The notes under the pieces were generated by a model. The model saw only the letters and a program-made list of their open reading frames with translations, did no database searches and was not told the origin of the DNA. 64,000 nucleotides of DNA from Burkholderiaceae bacterium (lineage in GTDB: Bacteria; Pseudomonadota; Gammaproteobacteria; Burkholderiales; Burkholderiaceae_C): the NCBI GenBank assembly GCA_017992055.1, contig JAGOPK010000008.1, positions 186,001 to 250,000 on the forward strand, in the 5' to 3' direction. Positions 35,816-45,422 of the stretch are shown here, in pieces (position 1 is the stretch's first letter; every line of letters begins with the position of its first letter). A program made the translations under genes and the position numbers.

Positions 35816-37657
35816 CTACTGAGGCGCTCCGGCCTGCCCGCCGTCCCCGTCCAGCACCGCGCAGGCATGCTCGTAGCCCAGCTGCACCACCTCGGCATAA
35901 CGCGACCAGTCCAGCATGCCCACGCGCTTGAGCGGCGGGTTGAAGTACAGGTCGGTCAGCGAGCGCGCCTGCTTCTGCCGCGACACGCTGTAGAGGATGG
36001 TGCTGTTGATCAGCAGCGTGGCCAGGCCCGGCAGGCGGTAGCGGCGCTGCTTGCGCGGCCGCAGCCGGTCGCGCAGCAGGGCCCAGCCACCGGGCACCTC
36101 GTCGCTGTCGAAGCGCCGCGGCCGGTCGTTGCTCAGGTCCACGCCGATGACGCGGGCCACGCCGCGCTGGCGGCGCATCACGTCGACCGGAAAGTTGTTG
36201 AAGGTGCCGCCGTCGCACAGCAGGTCGCCGTCGCGCAGCACCGGCGGCAGGGCGCCGGGGATGGCGATGCTGGCCAGCAGGGCCTGCAGCAGCGGCCCCT
36301 GCTGCAGCACCAGCTCGCTGGCCTGCGAGTAGTTGGTGGCGACGCAGAAGTAGGGCTTCCACAGGTCTTCGATGCCGGCGCCCTCGCCCACCGCCTGGTC
36401 CAGCGCGGCGCCGACCACGCGGCGCAGGCGACGGCCGCGGATCAGCGAGATCAGCGGCAGCAGCGCCAGGTCGCCGGTGGGGTTCTGGCGGAAGGCGGCG
36501 GCGGCGATGGCATCGACCTCGGCAAACGGCCGGTCGCAGGCCGCCAGCACGGCCATCACCGAGCCGATGCTGGTGCCGCCCACGTAGTCGACCTCGATGC
36601 CACGCTCCTGCAGCGCGCGCAGCACGCCCAGGTGGGCAAAGCCGCGCGCCCCGCCGCCGGCCAGCACCAGGCCCACGGCATTGCGGCTCTGGATGCGCGC
36701 CAGCCGGGCGATGTCGCGCGGCTCGCTGGGCCGCAGGTGCAGGTGGCCGCTGATCGGCCGGCGCGCCAGCCAGGCCGCCGTGCCACGCGGCACGGCCGTG
36801 CCCGGCGGGTGCAGCAGCAGCAGGATCTCGGCCGCCTCGGTGCGCGCCGGCCGGTCCATCAGAAAGCGGCGCTCGCTGTCGTGCAGGGCCGGCGGCTGGC
36901 GGGCATCGGCCAGCAGCAGGATCTCGTCGGCATGGCGCACGCACAGCCCGGTCCAATCGCTGGCCGTGGCCTCGCCGACCAGCAGCACGCAGTCGTGCGT
37001 GCTCTCGATCTCGTCCAGCCACAGCGCCACGCGGCGCGGGCCGTCCTCGGCGGTCAGCGGCGCCAGCGCGGCAACCCGCGCCGCATCGACCAGGGCCACC
37101 CGGCCATGGGCCGACAGCGCCTGGGCCAGCTGGCGCGCCAGCGCGGCCGCGTCGATGCCGTCGCTGACCGGCAGCAGGGCCATGGCCACCGGCTTGTCGA
37201 TGACGCTGCGGCTGCGCTCGGTCTGCAGCCGGGCGATGACCTGGCGCGTCAGCGCCATCGTCACCTCGGGATTGCTGGCCAGCAGGGCCTGGAAGTCCTC
37301 GCGGCCCAGGCTCACCAGCACCGAGTCGCGCAGCGCCACCAGCGTGGCCGAACGCGGCGCGCCGGTGAACAGCGACATCTCGCCGACGACCTCGCCACGC
37401 GCGATCTCGCGCACCATGCGGCGCGGGCCGTCCTCGTCGTCGATGTAGACGCGCAGCCGGCCGCTCACCAGCAGGTACAGGGCCTCGCCGGGCTCGCCCT
37501 GGCGCATCAGCGTCTCGCCGCCCGACAGATGGCACCAGCGCAGCCGCTCGCGCAGCGCCTGCAGCGCCGCCTCGTCCAGCAGATCCAGAAAGGCCCGCAG
37601 ATGGGTCTGCAGCAGTTCTTCTTGGTGGGGTGGATGGGGCAGCTGGCTGGCGGACAT
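35816..37657 (-). CDS. patatin-like phospholipase with N-terminal cyclic-nucleotide-binding domain
   Basis: The 613-aa protein begins with a cNMP-binding domain (GGETLMRQGEPGEALYLLVSGRL, GEVVGEMSLFTGAPRSATLVA; residues about 40-150), has a middle linker region (about 160-300), and then a patatin lipase domain: oxyanion hole AGGGARGFAHLG, serine motif GTSIGS and the dyad aspartate in LCDGGTFNNFP. This is the architecture of neuropathy-target-esterase-like phospholipases. The ATG at 37657 is chosen because further upstream the frame runs into the divergent CoA-transferase gene. It is probably membrane-associated. Confidence 0.92.
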   Translation of the reverse strand: MSASQLPHPPHQEELLQTHLRAFLDLLDEAALQALRERLRWCHLSGGETLMRQGEPGEALYLLVSGRLRVYIDDEDGPRRMVREIARGEVVGEMSLFTGAPRSATLVALRDSVLVSLGREDFQALLASNPEVTMALTRQVIARLQTERSRSVIDKPVAMALLPVSDGIDAAALARQLAQALSAHGRVALVDAARVAALAPLTAEDGPRRVALWLDEIESTHDCVLLVGEATASDWTGLCVRHADEILLLADARQPPALHDSERRFLMDRPARTEAAEILLLLHPPGTAVPRGTAAWLARRPISGHLHLRPSEPRDIARLARIQSRNAVGLVLAGGGARGFAHLGVLRALQERGIEVDYVGGTSIGSVMAVLAACDRPFAEVDAIAAAAFRQNPTGDLALLPLISLIRGRRLRRVVGAALDQAVGEGAGIEDLWKPYFCVATNYSQASELVLQQGPLLQALLASIAIPGALPPVLRDGDLLCDGGTFNNFPVDVMRRQRGVARVIGVDLSNDRPRRFDSDEVPGGWALLRDRLRPRKQRRYRLPGLATLLINSTILYSVSRQKQARSLTDLYFNPPLKRVGMLDWSRYAEVVQLGYEHACAVLDGDGGQAGAPQ

Positions 37658-37763
37658 CTCTGGTACGGCGTGGAACCGGGCCATTGTCGGCCAGGCCGGA
37701 CACCGGCCCTCCCCGGGTCTATGCCGATCCGGCGGCATGCTGCGGCCGCGCGACACTGTGGCC

Positions 37764-39812
37764 ATGACCCCAGCCGATGCCACCGCCGCCGCCCCTCCCG
37801 ACGATGCCCGCCCCGGCTGGCTGGACCGGCTGGCCCGGTTCGGCCGCGGCCTGGTCGGCGGCGCCGAGCGGCCGGCCGCGCCAGACCCCGCCCAGCACGC
37901 CGCCCCGGACGCCCCGCCGGCCTGGGCCGCCGGCCAGCCGGCCCTGGTGCTGGCCAAGCTGGGCAGCGCCGAGCAGGCCGTGGCCCAGGTGCCGGCCGGC
38001 GCCCAGGTCTTTGTCGGCAGCGCCTGCGCCACGCCGCGCAGCCTGGTGGCGGCGCTGGAGCAGCGCCAGCCGCGCGCCCATGGCGTGACCCTGCTGCACT
38101 TCCTCACCGACCATGCGCTGCCCCACGATGACCAGGGCCGCTGCACCACCCAGCTGCGCCACCGCTGCTTCTTCATCGGCGCCGACACCCGCGCGGCGGT
38201 GGCCCAGGGCCTGGCCGACTATGTGCCGATGTCGCTGGCGCGCGTGCCGCAGCTGATCGCCGACGGCCGCATCGCGGTGGACGTGGCGCTGATCCAGGTC
38301 TCGCCGCCCGATGCCCATGGCTGGGTCAGCCTGGGCGTGTCGGTGGACATCGCGCCGGCCGCGGTGGCGCGCGCCCGGCTGGTGATTGCCGAGGTCAAGC
38401 CCGACATGCCGCGCACCGGCGCCGACAGCCTGCTGCATGTGGACCAGATCGACTGGCTGGTGCCGGTGGACGGCCCGGTGATCGAGTACCAGCACCCGGC
38501 CCAGCCCGATGCGGTGGTCGAGCGCATCGCGCGCTACATCTCCAGCATCATCCCCGACGGCGCCACGCTGCAGATCGGCCTGGGCCGCTTCAGCCACGAA
38601 GCGCTGAAGCACCTGCTGGACCGGCGCGACCTGGCCATCCATTCGGACGTCATCACCGACGCCATCCTGCCGCTGCTGGAGGCCGGCGCCCTGTCTGGCC
38701 CCGGCCCGGCCCGCGACAAGGGCGGCGCCCCGGCGCGCATCAGCGCCAGCCTGGCCATGGGCTCGCAGCGCCTGTACCGATTGCTGCACGACAACCCGCG
38801 CTTCCAGCTGCAGCCCATCGACCAGCTGTGCGCGCCGGCGCGGCTGGCGGCGCTGCCGCGCCTGGTGTCGGTGACCCAGGCCTTTGCGGTGGACCTGGGC
38901 GGCCAGGTCTGCGCCGAGGCCCTGCACGGCCAGGCCTATGGCGGGCTGGCGGTGCAGACCGAGTTCCTGCGCGCCGCCGCCCAGTCGCCGGGTGGCAAGG
39001 CCATCGTCTGCCTGGCTGCCACCGAGCAGCCGGCGACCGATGCACCGCCGGGCAGCCCGCCTCGGTCACGCATCCGCCTGGCGCTGGACCCGGGCGAGCC
39101 GGTCAGCGTGGCGCGTGGCGACGTGCACTATGTGATCACCGAATACGGCATCGCCTACCTGTTCGGCAAGTCGCTGCGCGAGCGGGCGCTGGCGCTGATC
39201 GCCGTGGCCCATCCCGACTGCCGGGCCGAGCTGCATGCCCAGGCCCAGGCGGCCGGCCTGCTGCCGCCGGGCCAGCAGCTGAAGAACCTGCAGGCCTATC
39301 CGGTGGAGCTGGAGTCGACGCTGACGCTGCGCGACGGCCGCCAGCTGCTGCTGCGCCCGGCCATCGCCACCGACGGCGACGGCGTGCGCGCGCTGTTCCA
39401 CCGCCTGCCCGAGCGCGATGTCTACACCCGCTTCTTCCGCACCGTGCGCAGCCTGTCCGACCAGGACGTGCAGCGACTGTGCAACCTGGACGGCGAGCGC
39501 GAGGTCGGCCTGGTGGCGGTGACCGGACCGCGCGAAGACCCCACCGTGGTGGCCCATGCGTTTTATGTGCTGGACCCGAGCAGCAACCTGGCCGAGACCG
39601 CCTTCATGGTGCACCCCGGCTACCAGGGCAGCGGCCTGGGCGGCGCGCTGCAGGCGCGGCTGGCCGAGCTGGCGCGCCAGCGTGGCGTGCAGGGCTTCGT
39701 GGCCGAGATCCTGTCCACCAACCCGGCGATGATCCAGCTGGCCCAGCGCGGCTCGGACCGGGTCAGCCTGCACAGCGAGGGCAGCACGGTGCGCGTGACC
39801 GCGCTGTTCTAG
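37764..39812 (+). CDS. acetyl-CoA hydrolase/transferase fused to a GNAT acetyltransferase domain
   Basis: The 682-aa protein joins two enzymes. Residues about 50-510 form an acetyl-CoA hydrolase/4-hydroxybutyrate CoA-transferase module (HTDHALP-like segment, LQIGLGRFSHEALKHL, ITEYGIAYLFGKSLRERAL). Residues about 520-682 form a GNAT domain (LRDGRQLLLRPAIATDGDGV, TAFMVHPGYQGSGLGGALQ). A fused acetyltransferase suggests protein acetylation linked to acetyl-CoA supply, but this is inference. An upstream ATG at 37737 is an alternative start adding nine residues. It is divergent from the patatin gene. Confidence 0.9.
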   Translation: MTPADATAAAPPDDARPGWLDRLARFGRGLVGGAERPAAPDPAQHAAPDAPPAWAAGQPALVLAKLGSAEQAVAQVPAGAQVFVGSACATPRSLVAALEQRQPRAHGVTLLHFLTDHALPHDDQGRCTTQLRHRCFFIGADTRAAVAQGLADYVPMSLARVPQLIADGRIAVDVALIQVSPPDAHGWVSLGVSVDIAPAAVARARLVIAEVKPDMPRTGADSLLHVDQIDWLVPVDGPVIEYQHPAQPDAVVERIARYISSIIPDGATLQIGLGRFSHEALKHLLDRRDLAIHSDVITDAILPLLEAGALSGPGPARDKGGAPARISASLAMGSQRLYRLLHDNPRFQLQPIDQLCAPARLAALPRLVSVTQAFAVDLGGQVCAEALHGQAYGGLAVQTEFLRAAAQSPGGKAIVCLAATEQPATDAPPGSPPRSRIRLALDPGEPVSVARGDVHYVITEYGIAYLFGKSLRERALALIAVAHPDCRAELHAQAQAAGLLPPGQQLKNLQAYPVELESTLTLRDGRQLLLRPAIATDGDGVRALFHRLPERDVYTRFFRTVRSLSDQDVQRLCNLDGEREVGLVAVTGPREDPTVVAHAFYVLDPSSNLAETAFMVHPGYQGSGLGGALQARLAELARQRGVQGFVAEILSTNPAMIQLAQRGSDRVSLHSEGSTVRVTALF

Positions 39813-39821
39813 AACGCCTTG

Positions 39822-40400
39822 TCAGGCGTGGCCGGCGTCGCTGCTCAGCATGCGCGGATCAAAGCCCAGCAGCGACAGCGCGCGCTGGTAGCGCTGCTCC
39901 ACCGGCGTGTCGAAGATGATCTCGGGCTGGGCATCGACGGTGAGCCAGCCGTTGCGGCCCAGCTCTTCTTCGAGCTGGCCGGCGCCCCAGCCGCTGTAGC
40001 CCAGCGTGACCAGCATGCGCTTCGGGCCGGCGCCGTGGGACACGGCCTCCAGCACGTCCTTGCTGGTGGTCATCTCCAGGCCGCCCGGGATGGCCAGCGT
40101 GCTGCTGTAGGGCGAAGCCTCGCCGCCCAGCGGCTCGTGCAGCACGAAGCCGCGCTCGGTCTGCACCGGACCGCCGTAGAACACCGGCTGCTCGGCCAGC
40201 GCCGGCTCGTCCAGGCTCAGCTCCACCTTCTGGAACAGCTTGCGCAGCGTCAGGTCGGTGGGCTTGTTGATGACCAGGCCCAGCGCGCCCTTGTCGGTGT
40301 GCTCGCACAGGTAGACCACGCTGCCGGCGAAGCTGTCATCGGCCATGCCGGGCATGGCGATGAGGAACTGGTTCGCAAGGTTCAGGCGGTCGGATGACAT
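39822..40400 (-). CDS. yqgE: YqgE/AlgH family protein
   Basis: The 192-aa product matches UPF0301: LANQFLIAMPGMADDSFAGSVVYLCEH at the N-terminus, GALGLVINKP, and YSGWGAGQLEEELGRNGWL. Biochemical function is not firmly known; the family is named after a Pseudomonas alginate regulator. It stands alone on the minus strand, convergent with the CoA-transferase/GNAT gene and divergent from the photolyase gene with 34 bp between start codons. Confidence 0.95.
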   Translation of the reverse strand: MSSDRLNLANQFLIAMPGMADDSFAGSVVYLCEHTDKGALGLVINKPTDLTLRKLFQKVELSLDEPALAEQPVFYGGPVQTERGFVLHEPLGGEASPYSSTLAIPGGLEMTTSKDVLEAVSHGAGPKRMLVTLGYSGWGAGQLEEELGRNGWLTVDAQPEIIFDTPVEQRYQRALSLLGFDPRMLSSDAGHA

Positions 40401-40434
40401 GGCGCGATTCTAGTTTGCGCCACACTCCCAGCCC

Positions 40435-41967
40435 GTGAGCACCGCCCCCCACTCCCCTGCCGCCGCGCCCGCCGATCCCTCGCTGGCGCGGGCCCTGGTC
40501 TGGTTCCGCCGCGACCTGCGTGCCGACGACCATGCCGCGCTGTACCACGCGCTGACCCAGGCGCGCCAGGTGTTCTGCGCCTTCGTCTTCGACCGCACGA
40601 TCCTGGATGCCCTGCCGCGCGCCGACCGCCGCGTGGAATTCATCCGCGACAGCCTGGTCGACCTCGATGCGCAGCTGCGTGCGCTGGGCCAGGCCCATGG
40701 CGTGGACGGCGCCGGCCTGATCGTGCGCCATGGCCCGGCCGAGGCCGAGCTGCCGGCGCTGGCCGCGGCGCTCGGCGTGCAGGCCGTGTATGCGGCCCAC
40801 GACGACGAGCCGGCCGCGCTGGCCCGCGACGCCCTGGTGCGCGGCCGCCTGGCCGATGCCGGCATTGCGCTGCACACCGCCAAGGACCATGTGGTGTTCG
40901 AGCGCAGCGAGGTGCTCACCGCCACCGGCAGCCCCTACAGCGTGTTCACGCCGTACAAGAACGCCTGGCTGAAGAAGCTGGACGACTTCTACCTCAAGCC
41001 CTATCCGATCCCGCGCCATGCGCACCGGCTGGCGTCACGGCCGGCCACCCAGGCTGGCGAGGTGCCGGCACTGGAGGCCATCGGCTTTGCCCGCACCAAC
41101 CTGCACCAGCTGCGCCTGCCCACCGGCAGCCAGGGCGCGGCCGAGCTGCTGGACGACTTTCTGCAGCGCATCGACGACTACCACGAGGCCCGCGACTACC
41201 CAGGCCGCAAGGGCCCCAGCTACCTCAGCACGCATTTGCGCTTTGGCACGGTGTCGATCCGCCGGCTGGCGCGCGAGGCCTGGGACCGCATGCGCGCCGG
41301 CTCGCGCGGCGCCGAGGTCTGGCTGAGCGAACTGGTCTGGCGCGACTTCTACCACCAGATCCTGCACCACCATCCCCGCGTGGTGGACCATGCCTTCCGG
41401 CCCGAATACGACGCCATCCGCTGGGAGCATGGCAAGCATGCCGAGCAGTTGTTTGCCGCCTGGTGCGAGGGCCGCACCGGCTATCCGCTGGTGGATGCGG
41501 CGATGGCCCAGATCAACCAGAGCGGCTACATGCACAACCGGCTGCGCATGGTGGTGGCCAGCTTCCTGGTCAAGGATCTGGGCATCGACTGGCGCCGCGG
41601 CGAGGCCTATTTCGCCACCCACCTGAACGACTACGACCTGGCCGCCAACAACGGCGGCTGGCAATGGGCGGCCTCCACCGGCTGCGACGCCCAACCCTAT
41701 TTCCGCATCTTCAACCCGGTCAGCCAGAGCGAGAAGTTCGATCCCGAGGGCCGCTTCATCAAGCGCTACCTGCCGCAGCTGGCCGGCCTGGATGCCAAGC
41801 TGGTGCATGCGCCCTGGCTGGCGCGGCCGGTGGACCTGCAGGCGGCCAACCTGCGCCTGGGCGTGGACTATCCCCAGCCCATCGTCGACCATGGCCAGGC
41901 CCGCGAGGCCACGCTGGCGCGTTATGCGGTGGTCAAGAGCGCCGCGGTGGGCAAGCCGGGGCGCTGA
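40435..41967 (+). CDS. phrB: deoxyribodipyrimidine photolyase
   Basis: This light-driven enzyme repairs cyclobutane pyrimidine dimers. The 510-aa protein has an N-terminal antenna domain (LVWFRRDLRADDHAALYHA) and a C-terminal FAD domain (WLSELVWRDFYHQIL, NQSGYMHNRLRMVVASFLVKDL, WQWAASTGCDAQPYFRIFNP). The start is a GTG at 40435, the first start-type codon before the conserved region. The very short divergent gap to yqgE leaves little room for separate promoters. Confidence 0.95.
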   Translation: MSTAPHSPAAAPADPSLARALVWFRRDLRADDHAALYHALTQARQVFCAFVFDRTILDALPRADRRVEFIRDSLVDLDAQLRALGQAHGVDGAGLIVRHGPAEAELPALAAALGVQAVYAAHDDEPAALARDALVRGRLADAGIALHTAKDHVVFERSEVLTATGSPYSVFTPYKNAWLKKLDDFYLKPYPIPRHAHRLASRPATQAGEVPALEAIGFARTNLHQLRLPTGSQGAAELLDDFLQRIDDYHEARDYPGRKGPSYLSTHLRFGTVSIRRLAREAWDRMRAGSRGAEVWLSELVWRDFYHQILHHHPRVVDHAFRPEYDAIRWEHGKHAEQLFAAWCEGRTGYPLVDAAMAQINQSGYMHNRLRMVVASFLVKDLGIDWRRGEAYFATHLNDYDLAANNGGWQWAASTGCDAQPYFRIFNPVSQSEKFDPEGRFIKRYLPQLAGLDAKLVHAPWLARPVDLQAANLRLGVDYPQPIVDHGQAREATLARYAVVKSAAVGKPGR

Positions 41968-41977
41968 TCGGGCGGAA

Positions 41978-42967
41978 TCAGGCGTTTGGCGCGTCGAAGC
42001 GCGCCAGGATGCCGGCGTGCTGGCCCGGCCACTGGCGCAGGCCGGCCTCGTCGCCATCGAGCACCGTGCGCACAAAGGCCAGGGCCAGCGCCTGGGTGGC
42101 GGCCTTGACCTGCGGGTTCAGCGTCACGCCGCCGGTGCCGGCGCGGTCGGTGAAGATGCTGTGCGAGCCGCCTTCATACACCGCCAGCCACTTGGGCACC
42201 TGGCGCGCCCGGCCGGTGGCGCGGTAGACCGCCAGCCGGTCTTCCAGGCCGCTGAAATAGCCGGGGATGCGGATCACGTCCTCGGTGGCCGTGACATGCA
42301 GCGTGGGCACGACGATGTCGCCGAGGATGGCGGCCGGATCGCCCTCGCCGTAGAACGGCGGCGCCGACATGACGATGGCGGCGCGGATGCGCTCGTCGCG
42401 CAGGTCCAGCAGCTGGCCGCCGCGCCGCACCCGGGCGCCGCTGGCCAGCAGCGTGGTGTTGGCGCCATAGCTGTGGCCGCCGGCGACGATGCGGCCCGGG
42501 TCGATGCGCTCGGCCAGCGCCGCCTGGGCCGGCGCCTGCAGCAGCGTATCGAGCGCAAAGCGCAGGTCCTGGGCGCGGGCCAGGGCCTCGTGCTCCTGGG
42601 CCGCGTCCTGCAGCCGGCCGATCACGCCGAAGGGGCTGCCGCCGGTCCACACCTGGCGGTCGCTGCCCACATGCTGCAGGTGCAGGCTGGCCACGCCCTG
42701 GCCGGCCATGTAGCGGCCCAGCCAGCTGTAGCCGCGGCGCGAGCCGCCGATGCCATGCGAAAACACCAGCAGCGGCAGCGCGGCCTGCTGCCGGGTGGGC
42801 AGGTACAGCCGCACCGGCACGGCCCGCTGGCGGCTGGCATCGGCCCAGTCGAACTCCAGCGTCTGGAAGGCCGGCGCGTCCTGGGCGCGCAGCGGGCAGG
42901 TGGCGGCGGCCAGGCCCAGCGCACCGGCGGCGCTGGCGACGAGGAAACGGCGGCGGTCTGGGCGCAT
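41978..42967 (-). CDS. Tat-exported alpha/beta hydrolase
   Basis: The 329-aa protein begins with a twin-arginine signal (DRRRFLVASAAGALGLAAA, cleavage near LRA-QD). The mature enzyme has LLVFSHGIGGSRRGY for the oxyanion region, the nucleophile elbow GGHSYGANT and a late histidine in GGSHSIFTD, as in dienelactone hydrolase or acetylhydrolase-like members. Substrate is not predictable. It converges on the photolyase gene with 10 bp between stops and lies 88 bp after the thiolase-like gene. Confidence 0.87.
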   Translation of the reverse strand: MRPDRRRFLVASAAGALGLAAATCPLRAQDAPAFQTLEFDWADASRQRAVPVRLYLPTRQQAALPLLVFSHGIGGSRRGYSWLGRYMAGQGVASLHLQHVGSDRQVWTGGSPFGVIGRLQDAAQEHEALARAQDLRFALDTLLQAPAQAALAERIDPGRIVAGGHSYGANTTLLASGARVRRGGQLLDLRDERIRAAIVMSAPPFYGEGDPAAILGDIVVPTLHVTATEDVIRIPGYFSGLEDRLAVYRATGRARQVPKWLAVYEGGSHSIFTDRAGTGGVTLNPQVKAATQALALAFVRTVLDGDEAGLRQWPGQHAGILARFDAPNA

Positions 42968-43020
42968 GGCGCAGGGGCTCCGGCGAACGGTCAAGCCCCG
43001 CAGTGTGCACCCAGGTCCCG

Positions 43021-43041
43021 GCCCCATGCAGCCCATGGGGC
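43021..43041 (-). terminator. hairpin after the thiolase-like gene
   Basis: GCCCCATG and CATGGGGC pair perfectly around a 5-nt loop in the 88-bp gap downstream of the thiolase-like gene. No T-run follows on the minus strand. It may terminate the leftward acyl-CoA operon with help, or merely protect the mRNA end. Confidence 0.4.
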
Positions 43042-43055
43042 TTGCAGGGCCGCGC

Positions 43056-44621
43056 TCAGCCGAATTCGACCCGGTTGCGCTGGCCGTCGTTGGCCACCCG
43101 GCCGCGGCGGCCGATGAAGTCTTCGGCCTGCATCGCCGCCCACAGATCGGCGTCGGGCGCGGTGTTGGCGATGAAGCGCGTGCCATCGTCCAGCCGGCCG
43201 AACAGCAGGCCGGCGGTGGCCGCGCCGCCGGGGCCGTGCAGCACGGTGGCCGTCTCCACCGTGCACGGGCCCTGGGCCAGCGCGCTGAACGGCGGCTGCG
43301 CCACCTCGGCGTCCAGCCGCGCCTGCAGCCGCGCCGGGTCCTCGGGCGCAAACGGCTGCTCGGGCCGCTCGGTGGAATAGATGCCGGCCGAGTGCTTGGT
43401 CAGGTAGTTGCCATTGGCCGTGACCAGGCCGAAGGCGCCCGGCGCGGCGCGCAGGCGCTGCACCATCTCGGCAATGGCATGGGTGACGTAGTTGTTGCCG
43501 GGGCCACCGAAGTAGGGCAGGCCGCCGGTGACGGTGAGGCCGCGCGCATCGTCCTCGGCCAGGCCCAGGGCCTCGCAGGCCACCTCGACGGCCGAGGCAA
43601 AGCAGCTGTAGACATCGAGCAGGTGCATGTGGTCCAGGCGGCGGCCGGCCATCGCCAGCGCCTGGGCAAACACCGCGGCCATCGCCGGCGAGCTGTGGAA
43701 GTCGCGCCGCTGGCTGACATGCCAGTGGTCATGGGCGTCGGCGCAGCCGTGCAGGAACACCCAGCGCTCGCGCGGCACGCCCAGGGCCTTGGCGCGGGCC
43801 ACGCTGGTCAGGATCAGGGCCGCGCCCTGGTCGATGAAGGCATTGGCGCACATGCGCCGGGTGTAGGGATGGGCGATCCAGGGGTTGTCCGGCGCCGGAG
43901 TGGCAATGGCCGCGGCATCCCAGCCGGCACGGCGGTCGGCCAGCGCATTGGCCGCGGCCACCGCCGCAAAACGCGCCAGCAGCGCGCCCATGGCCTGCTG
44001 ATGCTGGGCCATGCCGCGGCCGCGCCGGTGGCGGATGGCGGCCTCGAACAGCGGGTACATGGCGATGGCGGCGCGCGCGCCGTGGCGGTCTTCGACCTCG
44101 CTCCAGCCGCGGCGCGCATCGCCCCAGGCTTCGGCGGGCGCTGCCGCCGGCAAAGGACCGTCGTCGCCCCAGCGCAGCATGCGCCCGACGCGCTCGGCCG
44201 CCTTGTGCGTGGCCAGGGCCTCGGCGCCGCAGACCAGGGCGCTGCCGATCTCACCACGCGCCACGGCTTCGGACAGGCGGTTGATGCACCACTGCGGCAT
44301 GTTGCCGCCGGGGTGGGTGTAGACATGGCGCCGCACCTGGCTGGCGCCCAGCTGGCCGGCCAGCCAGCGTGGCGGATCGGCGACGCGGCCGAAGGGGCTG
44401 GCAAAGCGCGGGCTGGTGTCGGAAAACAGCCGGATCGCGACGATGGCATCCAGGCCCTGCAGCAGCGCCGCAGCAGGCCCGGCATCGGCGGCGGCCGCCC
44501 GCGCGGCCTCGGCCATCAGCGGCAGCGGGCCGCCATCGTCGGCCAGCCGCGGCTCGCGGCGCGTGATCTGGCCGCAGCCGACCAGCACCGGCGTGCGGTC
44601 GTCGGCCGCGGCAAAACTCAC
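43056..44621 (-). CDS. atypical thiolase / acetyl-CoA acetyltransferase family protein
   Basis: The 521-aa protein has a thiolase fold (TPVLVGCGQITRRE at the start; GEIGSALVCGAEALATH; GGLPYFGGPGNNYVTHAIAEM) and an extra C-terminal beta-rich domain (residues about 430-521). The classical nucleophile motif is replaced by PGGNMPQWCINRL, and the C-terminal CGGG-type motif by NGNYLTKHSAG, so the usual acyl-transfer residues are not in place. Annotated relatives are called acetyl-CoA acetyltransferase or SCP-x-like. A C-C cleaving step in the linked acyl-CoA pathway is inferred. It overlaps the upstream crotonase by 4 bp. Confidence 0.82.
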   Translation of the reverse strand: MSFAAADDRTPVLVGCGQITRREPRLADDGGPLPLMAEAARAAAADAGPAAALLQGLDAIVAIRLFSDTSPRFASPFGRVADPPRWLAGQLGASQVRRHVYTHPGGNMPQWCINRLSEAVARGEIGSALVCGAEALATHKAAERVGRMLRWGDDGPLPAAAPAEAWGDARRGWSEVEDRHGARAAIAMYPLFEAAIRHRRGRGMAQHQQAMGALLARFAAVAAANALADRRAGWDAAAIATPAPDNPWIAHPYTRRMCANAFIDQGAALILTSVARAKALGVPRERWVFLHGCADAHDHWHVSQRRDFHSSPAMAAVFAQALAMAGRRLDHMHLLDVYSCFASAVEVACEALGLAEDDARGLTVTGGLPYFGGPGNNYVTHAIAEMVQRLRAAPGAFGLVTANGNYLTKHSAGIYSTERPEQPFAPEDPARLQARLDAEVAQPPFSALAQGPCTVETATVLHGPGGAATAGLLFGRLDDGTRFIANTAPDADLWAAMQAEDFIGRRGRVANDGQRNRVEFG

Positions 44622-45403
44622 CGGCCGACCCAGCGCGGCGCGCGCTTCTCGATGAAGGCGCGCGGGCCTTCCTTGAAGTCCTCGCTGGCCATGTTGCGCA
44701 CCTGGCCGTCCTCGCTGGCCTTGCGCAGCGTGGCATCGCTGTCGTCGAAGGCGCGCCGGGCCACGGCCAGGCTCTCGCGCACCGACACCGGCGCATTGAC
44801 GGTGATGCGCGCCGCCAGGGCCTTTGCCGCCTCCAGCAGCTGGGCCGGCTCGACCAGCACATTGACCATGCCCAGCGCATGGGCGCGCTCGGCCGGGATC
44901 GGGTCGCCGGTGGCGATCATCTCGCGGGCGATGGCCGGTGGCAGGGCCCGCGGCAGCCGGTACAGGCCGCCGGCCGAGGCGATCAGGCCGCGCTTGACCT
45001 CGGGCAGGCCGAAGCGCGCCGCGGTGCTGGCGACGATCAGGTCGCAGGCCAGCGCGATCTCGCAGCCGCCGGCCAGGGCCGGGCCGTTGACCGCAGCGAT
45101 CCAGGGCTTGCGCTTGGGCGCATGCACAAAGCCGGCAAAGCCGCCGCGGGCGGTGGCCAGGTCGCTGCCGCGGCCGGCGGCCACGGCCTTCAGGTCGGCA
45201 CCGGCACAGAAGGCCTCGCTGCCGGCGCCGGTCAGCACCACCACCCAGACATCGTCGTCGGCCTCGGTCTGGTCGATGGCCGCCTCCAGGCCGGCGGCGA
45301 CCGCGCCGCTGACGGCATTGCGCGCCTCGGGGCGGTCGATGGTGACCAGGGCCACGTGATCGGCCAGGCGTTCCACGCGCACGGCCTGTTGGGTTTCGCT
45401 CAT
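44618..45403 (-). CDS. enoyl-CoA hydratase/isomerase family protein
   Basis: The 261-aa crotonase has the oxyanion-hole segments AFCAGADLKAV and NGPALAGGCEIALACDL, and retains a glutamate in GLPEVKRGLI at the first catalytic position; the second position reads SAGGLYRL. It probably hydrates an unsaturated acyl-CoA. It is the middle gene of the leftward arm, 19 bp after the solute-binding-protein gene and overlapping the thiolase-like gene. Confidence 0.92.
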   Translation of the reverse strand: MSETQQAVRVERLADHVALVTIDRPEARNAVSGAVAAGLEAAIDQTEADDDVWVVVLTGAGSEAFCAGADLKAVAAGRGSDLATARGGFAGFVHAPKRKPWIAAVNGPALAGGCEIALACDLIVASTAARFGLPEVKRGLIASAGGLYRLPRALPPAIAREMIATGDPIPAERAHALGMVNVLVEPAQLLEAAKALAARITVNAPVSVRESLAVARRAFDDSDATLRKASEDGQVRNMASEDFKEGPRAFIEKRAPRWVGR

Positions 45404-45422
45404 GTTGTCGGTGTCCTCGGGT

